DNA from: Sphingomonas rubra
GTDB lineage: Bacteria > Pseudomonadota > Alphaproteobacteria > Sphingomonadales > Sphingomonadaceae
DNA: 64,000 bases
Direction: 5' to 3'
Assembly: GCF_900115745.1 (NCBI RefSeq)
Contig: NZ_FOXP01000010.1
Coordinates: 1 to 64,000, forward strand
Position 1 is the stretch's first letter, and each line of letters opens with the position of its first letter. Below are positions 51,203-60,853 of this stretch, in pieces. The notes below the pieces were generated by a model. It did not search any database. It had not been told where the DNA came from and saw only the letters and a list, made by a program, of their open reading frames with translations. The position numbers and the translations under genes were made by a program.

Positions 51203-51790
51203 ATGCGCAGCGCCACGATCAACCGCCACACCAGCGAGACCAGGATCGCCGTCACCGTCGACCTCGACGGCACCGGCGCCTACGACGTCCACACCGGCGT
51301 CGGCTTCTTCGACCATATGCTCGAACAGCTGTCGCGCCACTCGCTGATCGACCTCCACATCCGCACCGACGGCGACCTCCACATCGACGAGCATCACACC
51401 GTCGAGGATACCGCCCTGGCGATCGGCGCGGCCGTGGCCAAGGCCCTGGGCGAGAAGCGCGGCATCCGCCGCTACGGCGACGCGCTGTCGCCGATGGACG
51501 AGACGCTGACCCGCGTCGCGCTCGACATCTCCGGCCGCCCCTGGCTGGTGTGGAAATGCCCCTTCACGATCCAGAAGCTCGGCACCATGGATACCGAGCT
51601 GTTCCAGCATTTCTTCCACAGCTTCGCCCAGGCGGCCGGCATCACGCTGCACGTCGAGACGCTCTACGGCGACAACAACCACCATATCGCCGAGAGCGCC
51701 TTCAAGGGCCTCGCCCGCGCGCTCCGTCAAGCGGTCGAGATCGACCCGCGCAAAGGCGACGCCATCCCCTCCACCAAGGGTACGCTGTGA
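51203..51790 (+). CDS. hisB: Imidazoleglycerol-phosphate dehydratase
   Basis: A 195-residue monofunctional HisB, the sixth step of histidine synthesis. The manganese-binding His-rich signatures are [14 protein letters not shown] and [16 protein letters not shown], and [15 protein letters not shown] with [20 protein letters not shown] near the C-terminus. It opens the hisB-hisH-hisA-hisF-hisE cluster. It lacks the phosphatase domain of the enterobacterial bifunctional enzyme. The ATG at 51203 has no strong Shine-Dalgarno, but the start matches the family (R-x-A-x-I-x-R). Confidence 0.95.
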   Translation: MRSATINRHTSETRIAVTVDLDGTGAYDVHTGVGFFDHMLEQLSRHSLIDLHIRTDGDLHIDEHHTVEDTALAIGAAVAKALGEKRGIRRYGDALSPMDETLTRVALDISGRPWLVWKCPFTIQKLGTMDTELFQHFFHSFAQAAGITLHVETLYGDNNHHIAESAFKGLARALRQAVEIDPRKGDAIPSTKGTL

Positions 51791-51815
51791 TCCTTTCTCG
51801 ATCGATCACCCCGGC

Positions 51816-52418
51816 ATGACCCTCGCCCTGATCGATTACGGCGCCGGTAACCTCCACTCGGTCGCCAACGCGCTCGCCGCCGCGGGCTGCGACGACCTGG
51901 CGATCACCGCCGACCCGCGAGCGGTCGCGCGCGCCGACCGGATCGTCCTCCCCGGCGTCGGCGCGTTCGGCGCCTGCGCGGCGGCGCTGTGCGCCATCCC
52001 CGGCATGATCGAGGCGATGGAGGCGCGCGTGCTGAAGCAGGGAGCGCCCTTTCTCGGCGTGTGCGTCGGCATGCAGCTGATGGCGGAAGCCGGCGACGAA
52101 CGCGGCACGCACGCCGGCCTCGGCTGGATACCCGGCCGCGTCTCGCACCTGACGCCGACGCCCGCCGCCAAGGTGCCGCACATGGGCTGGAACGACGTCG
52201 TCCCCACCATTTCGCACCCGCTGATCGTGCCGGGCGAGGCGTATTTCCTCCACAGCTACGCCTTTGCCGGAGCACACGTGCTCGCCACCACCGACCATGC
52301 CGGTCCCGTCACCGCCGCGATCGGCCGCGACAACATGCTCGGCGTCCAGTTCCACCCGGAGAAGAGCCAGTCCTACGGCCTCGCCCTCCTCCGCCGCTTT
52401 CTCGCCTGGAAACCATGA
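51816..52418 (+). CDS. hisH: Imidazole glycerol phosphate synthase, glutaminase subunit
   Basis: A 200-residue class I amidotransferase. It has [16 protein letters not shown] at the start, the nucleophile Cys in [15 protein letters not shown] and the His-x-Glu in [13 protein letters not shown]. It supplies ammonia to HisF. HisB ends 25 bases before it, and its stop overlaps the ATG of hisA. Confidence 0.95.
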   Translation: MTLALIDYGAGNLHSVANALAAAGCDDLAITADPRAVARADRIVLPGVGAFGACAAALCAIPGMIEAMEARVLKQGAPFLGVCVGMQLMAEAGDERGTHAGLGWIPGRVSHLTPTPAAKVPHMGWNDVVPTISHPLIVPGEAYFLHSYAFAGAHVLATTDHAGPVTAAIGRDNMLGVQFHPEKSQSYGLALLRRFLAWKP

Positions 52419-53197
52419 CCGCTTCGACATTGCCCGGCACAGGCCTGATCGTCTTTCCCGCCATCGACCTCAAGGGCGGCCAGGTCGTCCGCCTGGCCGA
52501 GGGCGACATGGATCGCGCCACCGTCTACGGCGACGATCCCGCCCACCAAGCATTGCTGTTCGCCGAGGCGGGTGCCGAGCACCTCCACGTCGTCGACCTC
52601 GACGGCGCCTTTGCGGGCGAGAGCCGCAACGGCGACGCCGTCCGCGCGATCGTCGAACGCTTCCCCGGCCACGTCCAGCTCGGCGGCGGCATCCGTGACC
52701 GCGCGGCGGTGGAGCGCTGGTTCGATCTCGGCGTGTCCCGCGTCGTGATCGGCACCGCCGCGCTGGACGACCCCGATTTCGTCCGCGCCGTCGCCCGCGA
52801 CTTTCCCGGCGGCATCGTCGTCGCGGTCGACGCGAAGGACGGCATGGTCGCCACCAAGGGCTGGGCCGACGTGTCCACCACCAGCGCCACCGACCTCGCC
52901 CGCCGCTTCGAGGACGCCGGCGTCGCCGCCCTCCTTTTCACCGACGTGGGCCGCGACGGGCTGCTCAAGGGCTGCAACGTCGAGGCGACCGTCGACCTCG
53001 CCCGCGCCGTCTCCATCCCGGTGATCGCCTCGGGCGGTGTCAAGGGCATCGGCGACATCCACCTCCTCGCCCTCCACGCGCGGGACGGCATCGAAGGCGT
53101 CATCACCGGCCGCGCCCTCTACGACGGCCGCCTCGACCTGACGGCGGCGCTGAACGTCGCCGCTGCCGCATCCCCCTCCCTGCAAGGGAGGGGTTAG
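52415..53197 (+). CDS. hisA: Phosphoribosylformimino-AICAR ribotide isomerase
   Basis: A 260-residue (beta-alpha)8 barrel enzyme. The first catalytic Asp is in [18 protein letters not shown] and the second half has [32 protein letters not shown] is the phosphate-binding loop. The ATG overlaps the hisH stop (ATGA). The last codons, SPSLQGRG and the stop TAG, derive from a palindromic repeat (53172-53296), so the C-terminus of this copy has been rewritten by the repeat, but the conserved barrel is complete. Confidence 0.94.
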   Translation: MTASTLPGTGLIVFPAIDLKGGQVVRLAEGDMDRATVYGDDPAHQALLFAEAGAEHLHVVDLDGAFAGESRNGDAVRAIVERFPGHVQLGGGIRDRAAVERWFDLGVSRVVIGTAALDDPDFVRAVARDFPGGIVVAVDAKDGMVATKGWADVSTTSATDLARRFEDAGVAALLFTDVGRDGLLKGCNVEATVDLARAVSIPVIASGGVKGIGDIHLLALHARDGIEGVITGRALYDGRLDLTAALNVAAAASPSLQGRG

Positions 53198-53296
53198 GGG
53201 TGGGTCGAGGCTTGATGACACGGGCAGGTCACGCACGGCGGTCGCCGTACCGCCAAGCCTCCACCCACCCCCGCCCCCTCCCTTGCAGGGAGGGGA
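53172..53296. repeat. Long palindromic element linking hisA and hisF
   Basis: The left arm CCCTCCCTGCAAGGGAGGGG with TTAGGGGTGGGTCGAGGCTT and the inverted right arm AAGCCTCCACCCACCCCCGC with CCCCTCCCTTGCAGGGAGGGG enclose 41 bases. The left arm contains the end and stop codon of hisA; the right arm supplies the purine-rich AGGGAGGGGAG just before the hisF start. Confidence 0.85.
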
Positions 53297-53297
53297 G
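53287..53297 (+). promoter_or_regulatory. hisF ribosome-binding site inside the repeat
   Basis: GGGAGGGGAG ends three bases before the GTG at 53301. It is part of the right arm of the palindromic element, and it decides the GTG as start over a TTG at 53283 that lies inside the repeat itself. Confidence 0.6.
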
Positions 53298-53300
53298 CAA

Positions 53301-54062
53301 GTGACCGTCCGCGCCCGCGTCATCCCCTGCCTCGACGTGGCGAACGGCCGCGTGGTGAAGGGCGTCAACTTCGTCGATCTCGCCGACGCCGGCGACCCCG
53401 TCGAGCAGGCCCGCGCCTACGACGCCGCCGGCGCCGACGAGCTCTGCTTCCTCGACATCACCGCCAGCCACGAGGGCCGCGGCACCATCCTCGACGTGGT
53501 GCGGCGGACCGCGGCGGTGTGCTTCATGCCGCTCACCGTCGGCGGCGGCGTCCGCACCGCCGACGACGCCCGCGCGCTGCTGCTCGCGGGTGCCGACAAG
53601 GTCGCGGTCAACTCCGCCGCCGTGTCGCGGCCGGAGGTGGTGACCGACATCGCCGAGCGGTTCGGCAGCCAGTGCTGCGTCGCCAGCATCGACGCCCGCC
53701 GCTCCGGCGGCGGCTGGGAGGTGTTCACCCATGGCGGCCGCCGCGCGACCGGCATCGACGCGGTTGCCCACGCCCTCCGCCTTGCCGACCTCGGCGCGGG
53801 CGAGCTGCTCGTCACCTCGATGGACCGTGACGGTACGCGCTCGGGCTACGACCTCGACCTGGTCCGCACGATCGCGGACCGGACCGACGTTCCCGTCGTC
53901 GCATCCGGCGGCGTCGGCGGCCTCGCCGACCTCGTCGCCGGCGTCATCGAAGGCCACGCCTCCGCCGTCCTAGCTGCCTCCATCTTCCATTACGGCGAAG
54001 CGAGCGTCGCCGACGCGCACGCCGCGCTCGCCGCCGCGGGCGTTCCCGTCCGGTCGCACTGA
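53301..54062 (+). CDS. hisF: Imidazole glycerol phosphate synthase, cyclase subunit
   Basis: A 253-residue (beta-alpha)8 barrel. [20 protein letters not shown] has the first catalytic Asp and [20 protein letters not shown] the second. [20 protein letters not shown] and [15 protein letters not shown] are the phosphate loops. It makes IGP and AICAR with HisH. The GTG is preceded by the repeat-derived Shine-Dalgarno. hisE follows after about 50 bases. Confidence 0.95.
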   Translation: MTVRARVIPCLDVANGRVVKGVNFVDLADAGDPVEQARAYDAAGADELCFLDITASHEGRGTILDVVRRTAAVCFMPLTVGGGVRTADDARALLLAGADKVAVNSAAVSRPEVVTDIAERFGSQCCVASIDARRSGGGWEVFTHGGRRATGIDAVAHALRLADLGAGELLVTSMDRDGTRSGYDLDLVRTIADRTDVPVVASGGVGGLADLVAGVIEGHASAVLAASIFHYGEASVADAHAALAAAGVPVRSH

Positions 54063-54112
54063 CGCCGCCGCGGGATTGACCCGGCGCCGTGGCCCGGCCA
54101 CTCCCCGACGCC

Positions 54113-54427
54113 ATGGACGCCTTCGCCCGCCTGGAAACCACCATCGCCGACCGCCGCAACGCCGACCCGGCGTCGAGCTATGTCGCCAGCCTCTTCGCCC
54201 GCGGCCGCGGCCGTATCGCGCAGAAGATCGGCGAGGAGGCGACCGAGACGGTGATTGCCGCGATGGGCGACGATCCGGCCAAGATCGTCCCCGAGGCGGC
54301 CGACCTCCTGTTTCACCTCTGCGTCCTCCTTGCCGATGCCGGCCTGTGTCTCGATGACGTCCGCGCCGAACTCGACCGGCGCGACGGCTTGTCCGGGCTT
54401 GCCGAGAAGGCCGCCCGCCCCCGCTGA
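54113..54427 (+). CDS. hisE: Phosphoribosyl-ATP pyrophosphatase
   Basis: A 104-residue all-alpha MazG-like enzyme, second step of histidine synthesis. It has FARLETTIADRRNADPASSY, GRIAQKIGEEATETVIAA with the metal-binding Glu residues, and DLLFHLCVLLADAGL. I chose ATG 54113; a GTG at 54089 would add eight residues. It is separate from hisI, as in other alphaproteobacteria. Confidence 0.93.
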   Translation: MDAFARLETTIADRRNADPASSYVASLFARGRGRIAQKIGEEATETVIAAMGDDPAKIVPEAADLLFHLCVLLADAGLCLDDVRAELDRRDGLSGLAEKAARPR

Positions 54428-54441
54428 TCCGGAGTCCTGCC

Positions 54442-54819
54442 ATGCCGATCGACGCCACCCTGCCCTATGACGACGACAACGTCTTCGCGCGCCTGCTGCG
54501 GGGCGAGATCCCCTCGACCCGCGTCTACGAGGACGAGTGGGCGGTCGCCTTTCACGACATCGCGCCGCACGCCCCGATCCACGTCCTGGTCGTCCCGCGT
54601 GGACCCTACGTGTCGTGGGACGACTTCTCGGCCCACGCCTCGACCGAGGAGATCGCCGGCTTCGTCCGCGCCGTCGGCAGCGTCGCCCGGACGATGGGCC
54701 TGGTCGAACCCGGCTATCGCCTGCTCGCCAACACCGGCCCGAACGGCGGGCAGGAGGTGCCACACCTCCACGTCCACCTGTTCGGCGGCGGGCCGCTCGG
54801 GCCGATGCTCGCTCGATAA
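54442..54819 (+). CDS. HIT-family hydrolase (HinT-like)
   Basis: A 125-residue histidine-triad protein. FARLLRGEIPSTRVYEDEWA and AFHDIAPHAPIHVLVVPRGP are HinT-type, and the active site HLHVHLFGG carries the His-x-His-x-His triad. It hydrolyses adenosine phosphoramidates. It begins 14 bases after the hisE stop, so it is probably transcribed with the histidine genes, as seen in other alphaproteobacteria. Confidence 0.9.
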   Translation: MPIDATLPYDDDNVFARLLRGEIPSTRVYEDEWAVAFHDIAPHAPIHVLVVPRGPYVSWDDFSAHASTEEIAGFVRAVGSVARTMGLVEPGYRLLANTGPNGGQEVPHLHVHLFGGGPLGPMLAR

Positions 54820-54908
54820 ACGTTGCGAATGCTACGTTTCGGGCTAGGCTGCGCGGCTTCAACGAAGGGGCGGGAGAGGCCCCGCATCCCTTGGGGGGAC
54901 CTGAATAC

Positions 54909-56477
54909 ATGCCTTTCGCGCGCGTAAAGCCGCTGGACGCCATTCTCGCGACCGCGGAGCGTAAGTCGCTCCACCGGACGCTGGGCTGGTTCCAGCTCAC
55001 CCTGTTCGGCATCGGTTGCGTCATCGGCACCGGCATCTTCGTGCTGACCGCCGCCGGTGCGCAGAAGGCCGGTCCCGGCCTGATGCTCGCCTTCGCGATC
55101 GCCGGCGCGATCTGCATCGTCGCGGCGCTCTGCTACGCCGAGATCGCCGCGATGATCCCGGTCGCCGGTTCCGCCTACACTTACACCTACGCGACGATGG
55201 GCGAGCTGCTCGCCTGGACGGTCGGCTGGGCGCTGATCCTCGAATATGCGGTCGCCGCTTCGGCGGTCGCCGTCGGCTGGTCGGGCTTCTTCTCCGGCAC
55301 AATCCTGACCGAGTTCCTGGGGGTGCAATTACCCTCCTGGCTCGCCGGCGCGCCGCTCGCACTCGGCGGGATCGAGGGCGGGTTCATCAACCTGCCCGCA
55401 GTCGTCATCTCGCTTCTCATCACCTGGCTGCTGATGATCGGCACCACCGAAAGCGCGCGCGTCAACGCGGTGCTGGTGCTCATCAAGGTGACCGCGCTGG
55501 TCGCGTTCATCGCGATCACGCTGACCTCGGCCTATTTCGACCCCGATCGCTTCAATCCCTTCCTGCCCGCGGGGCTGTTCGGCGGCTTCGGCACCGGCGT
55601 CGGCGCGGTCGGCGCGGCGGCGACGATCTTCTTCGCCTATGTCGGCTTCGACGCGGTCTCGACCGCCGCGGAGGAGACCAAGAACCCGCAGCGCAACGTG
55701 CCGATCGGCCTGATCGGGTCGCTGCTGTTCTGCACCGTTTTCTACATCGCCGTGGCGGCGGGCGCGATCGGCACCGTCGGCGGTCAGCCGATCATGGGTC
55801 CGAACGGCGTCCCCTTCCCTGCTGGATCGGAGGAGCTGGCGCGCCAGTGCGCGACCTACGCCGCCGATCAGCTGCCGCTGGTCTGCTCAAACGAGGCGCT
55901 GGCGCACGTGCTACGCCAGATCGGCTGGTCGGGCGTCGGCAACGCGGTCGGCATCGCGGCGATGCTCGCGCTGCCGTCGGTCATGCTGATCCTGATGTTC
56001 GGCCAGACGCGCATCTTCTTCGTGATGAGCCGCGACGGCCTCCTCCCCGAGGTGCTCAGCCGCGTCCATCCCAAGTGGAAGACGCCCTATATCGTCACCG
56101 CCGCCACCGGCGTCGCGGTCGCGATCGCGGCGGCGTTCCTCCCTGTCGGGCGCCTCGCCGACATCGCCAACGCCGGCACGCTCTACGCCTTCATGATGGT
56201 TGCGATCGCGGTGATGATCCTGCGCCGGACCGCTGCCGACCGGCCGCGCAGCTTCCGCACCCCGGCGCTGGCGCTGCTCGGACCGCTGACTATCGCCGGC
56301 TGCGTGTTCCTGTTCTTCAACCTGCCGCTCGACGCGATGCTGGTGCTGCCGATCTGGGGCTTTGTCGGGCTGGTCATCTATGTCGCCTACAGCCGCGGTG
56401 CATCGCACCTCGGCCGCGGGATCGTCGATGTCCACGAGGGCGACGAGCTCGAGCCGCCGGTGCCGGGCACGCACTGA
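54909..56477 (+). CDS. APC-superfamily amino acid permease
   Basis: A 522-residue transporter with about 12 membrane helices of the cationic amino acid transporter (CAT-like) branch. The N-terminal unwound helix motif is GIGCVIGTGIFVLTAAGAQK, and further markers are YTYTYATMGELLAWTVGWAL, FFAYVGFDAVSTAAEETKNP and RIFFVMSRDGLLPEVLSRVH. Substrate cannot be told. The start ATG follows a GGGGGGA run. The open frame before it is only an extension in an unrelated frame. A strong terminator stands just after the stop. Confidence 0.9.
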   Translation: MPFARVKPLDAILATAERKSLHRTLGWFQLTLFGIGCVIGTGIFVLTAAGAQKAGPGLMLAFAIAGAICIVAALCYAEIAAMIPVAGSAYTYTYATMGELLAWTVGWALILEYAVAASAVAVGWSGFFSGTILTEFLGVQLPSWLAGAPLALGGIEGGFINLPAVVISLLITWLLMIGTTESARVNAVLVLIKVTALVAFIAITLTSAYFDPDRFNPFLPAGLFGGFGTGVGAVGAAATIFFAYVGFDAVSTAAEETKNPQRNVPIGLIGSLLFCTVFYIAVAAGAIGTVGGQPIMGPNGVPFPAGSEELARQCATYAADQLPLVCSNEALAHVLRQIGWSGVGNAVGIAAMLALPSVMLILMFGQTRIFFVMSRDGLLPEVLSRVHPKWKTPYIVTAATGVAVAIAAAFLPVGRLADIANAGTLYAFMMVAIAVMILRRTAADRPRSFRTPALALLGPLTIAGCVFLFFNLPLDAMLVLPIWGFVGLVIYVAYSRGASHLGRGIVDVHEGDELEPPVPGTH

Positions 56478-56498
56478 GGCGCGCCTTTAAGGCAAACG

Positions 56499-56534
56499 AA
56501 AAGGGCCGCGGGAGCATCCTCCCGCGGCCCTTTT
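56499..56534. terminator. Bidirectional intrinsic terminator
   Basis: AAAAGGGCCGCGGGAG pairs with CTCCCGCGGCCCTTTT around CATC, a 16-base perfect stem. T-tracts stand on both strands, so it can end the permease gene transcript and, from the other side, transcripts that read leftwards past the sugar kinase gene. Confidence 0.92.
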
Positions 56535-56559
56535 CTCATCCACAACCCTGAGGTCACTC

Positions 56560-56674
56560 GTCACTGGCGGGGACCAGGGTCTCGCTCCGCAAGCGGGCGC
56601 TCGACTACCGGGATGCTCCGGCCTCTTGCAATGCCTGCTTGCAGCAGTCGCGCTGAACAGGCTCGCCAGGTGAC
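56560..56674. ncRNA. Possible structured RNA between convergent genes
   Basis: GTCACTGGCG (56560-56569) and CGCCAGGTGAC (56664-56674) can close a stem with one bulge around about 95 bases that contain further small stems, such as CTCCGCAAGCGG. No open frame is convincing. The place, between a gene end and a bidirectional terminator, would suit a small RNA such as 6S, but I recognise no family signature. Low confidence. Confidence 0.2.
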
Positions 56675-56683
56675 GGTGAAAGG

Positions 56684-57682
56684 TTACGCCAGCTTCTCGG
56701 CCGCCAGTGCCTTCAGGTCGGCGATGGGGCGCGGGCCGATATGGCCGATGCACTCCGCCGCGCAGATCGCGCCCAGGCGCAGCGACCGTTCCAGGCTCTC
56801 GCCGGTCACCTGTCCATGGAGGAAGCCGGCGGCGAACAGGTCACCCGCGCCGGTGGTGTCGACCACCGCGGCGATCGGCTCCGCCGCCACCGTCGTCCGC
56901 TCGCCGCCCGCGATCGCCATCGCGCCGTCCGGGCCGAGCGTCACCACCAGCAGCGGCACCTTGCCCTGCAGCGCCGCGATCGCCGCCTCCAGGTCGTCGG
57001 TCTCGACCAGCGACTTCAGCTCGGCATCGTTGGCGAACAGCACGTCGATCAGGCCGCCGTCGATCAGTTCGTGGAACGCCACGCGGTGGCGGTCGATGAC
57101 GAACTCGGCCGACAGCGTGAAGGCGACCTTGCGCCCGGCGTCCCGCGCCACGTCGATCGCCGCCCGCATCGCCGCGCGCGGCTCTTCCGGGTCCCACAGA
57201 TAACCTTCGAGATAGAGAAAGCGGCTGCCCGCGATCAGGTCGCGGTCCAGCGCCTCGGCGGGCAGATAATGCGACGCGCCCAGAAACGTGTTCATCGTCC
57301 GCTGCCCGTCCGGCGACACGAAGATCAGGCAGCGCCCCGTCGTCGGCTGGCCGGGGCGTGCCGGCGTGTCGAAGCGGATGTCGCCCGCGCGGATGTCGTG
57401 CGCGAACACCGCGCCCAGCTGATCGTCGGCGACCTGCCCGATGAACCCGCAGGCGGAACCGAGCGCCGCCATCCCCGCGATCGTGTTCGCCGCCGATCCG
57501 CCCGATACCTCGGTCCCCGGCCCCATCTTGGCGTAGAGCGCGTCGGCCTCTTCCGGCGAGAAGACGAGCTGCATCGCCCCCTTGGTCATGCCGTTCGCCG
57601 CGATGAAATCGTCGGCGGCGGGCGCGATGATGTCGACGATCGCGTTGCCGATCGCGACGACGTCGAAAGTGGGCTCGGTCAA
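56684..57682 (-). CDS. PfkB-family sugar kinase, adenosine kinase-like
   Basis: A 332-residue ribokinase-fold enzyme. The N-terminal FDVVAIGNAIVDIIAP, GTEVSGGSAANTIAGMAALG and the C-terminal PfkB signature VVDTTGAGDLFAAGFLHG, whose Asp is the catalytic base, are clear. It resembles the adenosine kinase and 2-keto-3-deoxy type kinases of alphaproteobacteria. The start is TTG, with AGGAG six bases before; no ATG is in a better position. It is divergent from the EI24 gene. Substrate likely adenosine, by family resemblance. Confidence 0.88.
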   Translation of the reverse strand: MTEPTFDVVAIGNAIVDIIAPAADDFIAANGMTKGAMQLVFSPEEADALYAKMGPGTEVSGGSAANTIAGMAALGSACGFIGQVADDQLGAVFAHDIRAGDIRFDTPARPGQPTTGRCLIFVSPDGQRTMNTFLGASHYLPAEALDRDLIAGSRFLYLEGYLWDPEEPRAAMRAAIDVARDAGRKVAFTLSAEFVIDRHRVAFHELIDGGLIDVLFANDAELKSLVETDDLEAAIAALQGKVPLLVVTLGPDGAMAIAGGERTTVAAEPIAAVVDTTGAGDLFAAGFLHGQVTGESLERSLRLGAICAAECIGHIGPRPIADLKALAAEKLA

Positions 57683-57792
57683 GGCAGGCTCCTGTGTGCG
57701 GGAAAGCTGTGCGGGAAAGCCGCCGCCGTAGAGAGGCGCCCCCGCCTTCGCAACGTTGACGGCGCGGGCAGGCCGCGCCATCCCCGCCGGCG

Positions 57793-58467
57793 ATGATCGC
57801 CGCATTCTTCCTGTCGGTCGGCCAGCTCGGCGATCCACCGGTGCTGCGCGTGTTCGCCAAGTCGATGGCCGTCACGCTCGCCTTGTTCGCGCTGCTCGGC
57901 GCGGGCGTGTGGTGGGGCACGCAGGCGCTGATCGCCGGCTGGGTCGGCGGTTACGAGGACGGGCTCGCCGCCATGGTCGCGCTGTTCGGCACCGTGCTGG
58001 CGCTGTGGCTGCTGTTCCGCGCGGTCGCCGTCGCCGTGATCGGCCTGTTCGCCGACGAGGTCGTCGCCGCGGTCGAGGCGCGTCACTATCCCGCCGCGCT
58101 GGCCACCGCCCGGCCGGTCTCGTTCGCGCGCGGTGCCGCGACCGGCCTGCGCTCCGCCGCCCGTGTCGTGCTGGTCAACGCGCTGATGCTGCCGCTCTAC
58201 GTCGTGCTGCTCGCGACCGGCATCGGCACGGCCGTGGCCTTCTTCGCGGTCAACGCCTGGTTGCTCGGGCGCGACCTCGGCGACATGGTCGCGAGCCGCC
58301 ATCTCGATCGCGCCGGCGTCCGCCAGTGGCGACGGCGCACAGGGCCGCGGCGCTTCCTGCTCGGCCTCGGCGGCACGGGGCTGTTCGTGCTACCCGTCGT
58401 CAATCTCGTCGCCCCCGTGCTCGGCGCGGCGATGGCGACGCATCTCTTCCACCGGGGACGATCATGA
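57793..58467 (+). CDS. EI24 domain membrane protein
   Basis: A 224-residue membrane protein of the EI24/CysZ family. It has four membrane helices: FAKSMAVTLALFALLGAGVW, MVALFGTVLALWLLFRAVAV, AARVVLVNALMLPLYVVLLA and LLGLGGTGLFVLPVVNLVAP; the loop NAWLLGRDLGDMVASRHL is typical. CysZ is a sulfate uptake protein, but most EI24 members are uncharacterised. Its stop overlaps the ATG of a lipoprotein gene. Confidence 0.85.
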   Translation: MIAAFFLSVGQLGDPPVLRVFAKSMAVTLALFALLGAGVWWGTQALIAGWVGGYEDGLAAMVALFGTVLALWLLFRAVAVAVIGLFADEVVAAVEARHYPAALATARPVSFARGAATGLRSAARVVLVNALMLPLYVVLLATGIGTAVAFFAVNAWLLGRDLGDMVASRHLDRAGVRQWRRRTGPRRFLLGLGGTGLFVLPVVNLVAPVLGAAMATHLFHRGRS

Positions 58468-58826
58468 AGCTAGCCGTCATCCTCGCCGCGACGCTGGCGC
58501 TCGCCGCCTGCGCGGCGCCGGTCGCACGCCCGACGGGGACGGCGCCGGTCGTCCCCACCTACACCAGCGTCGGTCTGGAACGCGTCGTCGGCCAGAACGC
58601 CGACGGACTGGTGCAACTGTTCGGCCAGCCCGATGCGGACGTGCGCGAGGGCACCGCGCGCAAGCTCCAGTTCAGCAGCGCCATCTGCGTCCTCGATGCC
58701 TATCTCTATCCCAAGGACGGGGCACCACCGCGCGTCACCTATCTCGACGCGCGCGAGCCCGACGGCAGCGCCATCGACCGCGCCAGCTGCGTCGCCGCCC
58801 TGACCAGGCGGCGCGAAGCCCGCTAA
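58464..58826 (+). CDS. Small lipoprotein, unknown function
   Basis: A 120-residue lipoprotein with the lipobox LAAC (Cys16) after MKLAVILAATLALAA. The mature part, VGLERVVGQNADGLVQLFGQ, then REGTARKLQFSSAICVLDAY, resembles the small-protein A (SmpA/BamE) type of short lipoproteins in style, but I cannot place it in a family. It is coupled with the EI24 gene and overlaps queG on the other strand by four bases. Confidence 0.7.
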   Translation: MKLAVILAATLALAACAAPVARPTGTAPVVPTYTSVGLERVVGQNADGLVQLFGQPDADVREGTARKLQFSSAICVLDAYLYPKDGAPPRVTYLDAREPDGSAIDRASCVAALTRRREAR

Positions 58827-59890
58827 CCCTGACCCTTCCCGTCAGCGGCAGCAGAACCGAGCCTGTCCAGCGCCCACGCCGCCGCCTCCGCCACCACCGG
58901 CGACGGATCGTCGAGCAGCGGCCGTAACGCCGCCACCAGCGCTGCCTCCCCGCTGTTGCCCGCCGCGATCGCCGCGTTGCGCACCATCCTGTCGCGACCG
59001 ATGCGCTTGATCGGCGACCCCGCGAACACCTGCCGGAACCCCGCATCGTCCAGCGCCAGCAGGTCCGCGAGCCGCGGCGCCACCATCTCCGCGCGCGGCG
59101 CGAACGCTAGATTGGCGGCGGCGGAGGCGGCGAACTTGTTCCACGGGCACACCGCCAGGCAGTCGTCGCAGCCGTAGATGCGGTTGCCGATCGCGGCCCG
59201 GAACTCCGCCGGGATCGGCCCGGCATGCTCGATCGTCAGGTACGAGATGCAACGCCTGGCATCGAGCTGGTAGGGCGCTGGGAACGCGTCGGTCGGGCAC
59301 GCCCGCTGGCACGCGTCGCACGAGCCGCACGCATCGCGCGACGCCATGTCGGCGTCCAGTTCCAGCGTGGTGTAGATCGCGCCCAGGAACAGCCAGCTGC
59401 CATCGGCCCGGCTGACCAGGTTGGTGTGCTTGCCCTGCCAGCCCACGCCCGCGGCCTCCGCCAGCGGCTTCTCCATCACCGGCGCCGTGTCGACGAACAC
59501 CTTCAGATCGCATCCGGCCTCCTGCGCCAGCCAGCGGCCGAGCGCCTTCAGCGCGCGCTTCATCACGTCGTGATAGTCGGCGCCTTGCGCGTAGACGGAG
59601 ATGCGCCCGATCCCGCCCTCGTCCGCCAGCGCCAGCGGATCGCACTTGGGCGCGTAGCTCATCCCCAGCGAGATCACGCTCCTGACCGCCGGCCACAGCG
59701 CCGCCGGGCCGACGCGGTGGTGCGCGCGCTCCTCCATCCAGATCATCGATCCGTGGCGCCCGTCGGCGAGCCACCGGCGCAGCCGCTCGCCCGCCTGGGG
59801 CGCCGCGTCGGCGTCGGCAAACCCGCACGCCGCGAACCCCAGTTCGGCGGCCTTGGCGCGGATGCGGTCTTGGAGCTTGCCGTGCTGCAC
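58823..59890 (-). CDS. queG: Epoxyqueuosine reductase
   Basis: A 355-residue cobalamin and 2x(4Fe-4S) enzyme that removes the epoxide oxygen to form queuosine in tRNA. The two ferredoxin-like motifs are CGSCDACQRACPTDAF and CDDCLAVCPWNKFAA. The N-terminal domain has ELGFAACGFADADAAP and GVGWQGKHTNLVSR. The GTG at 59890 opens the gene; it lies only 39 bases from the GTG of the divergent ABC gene. The C-terminal HEAT-like tail is short but present. Confidence 0.93.
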   Translation of the reverse strand: MQHGKLQDRIRAKAAELGFAACGFADADAAPQAGERLRRWLADGRHGSMIWMEERAHHRVGPAALWPAVRSVISLGMSYAPKCDPLALADEGGIGRISVYAQGADYHDVMKRALKALGRWLAQEAGCDLKVFVDTAPVMEKPLAEAAGVGWQGKHTNLVSRADGSWLFLGAIYTTLELDADMASRDACGSCDACQRACPTDAFPAPYQLDARRCISYLTIEHAGPIPAEFRAAIGNRIYGCDDCLAVCPWNKFAASAAANLAFAPRAEMVAPRLADLLALDDAGFRQVFAGSPIKRIGRDRMVRNAAIAAGNSGEAALVAALRPLLDDPSPVVAEAAAWALDRLGSAAADGKGQG

Positions 59891-59929
59891 GCCCGCCCGC
59901 TACCACATCGGTGCGGAGGGGAGAACGAC

Positions 59930-60849
<920 letters not shown>

Positions 60850-60853
<4 letters not shown>

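Noticed and set aside
53283..53300. TTG start for hisF
   Set aside because: It lies inside the palindromic arm; the GTG at 53301 has a good Shine-Dalgarno and gives the family length.
52373..53368. Minus-strand open frame opposite hisA
   Set aside because: Antisense to hisA; the apparent protein has repeated Gly-Asp-Val noise.
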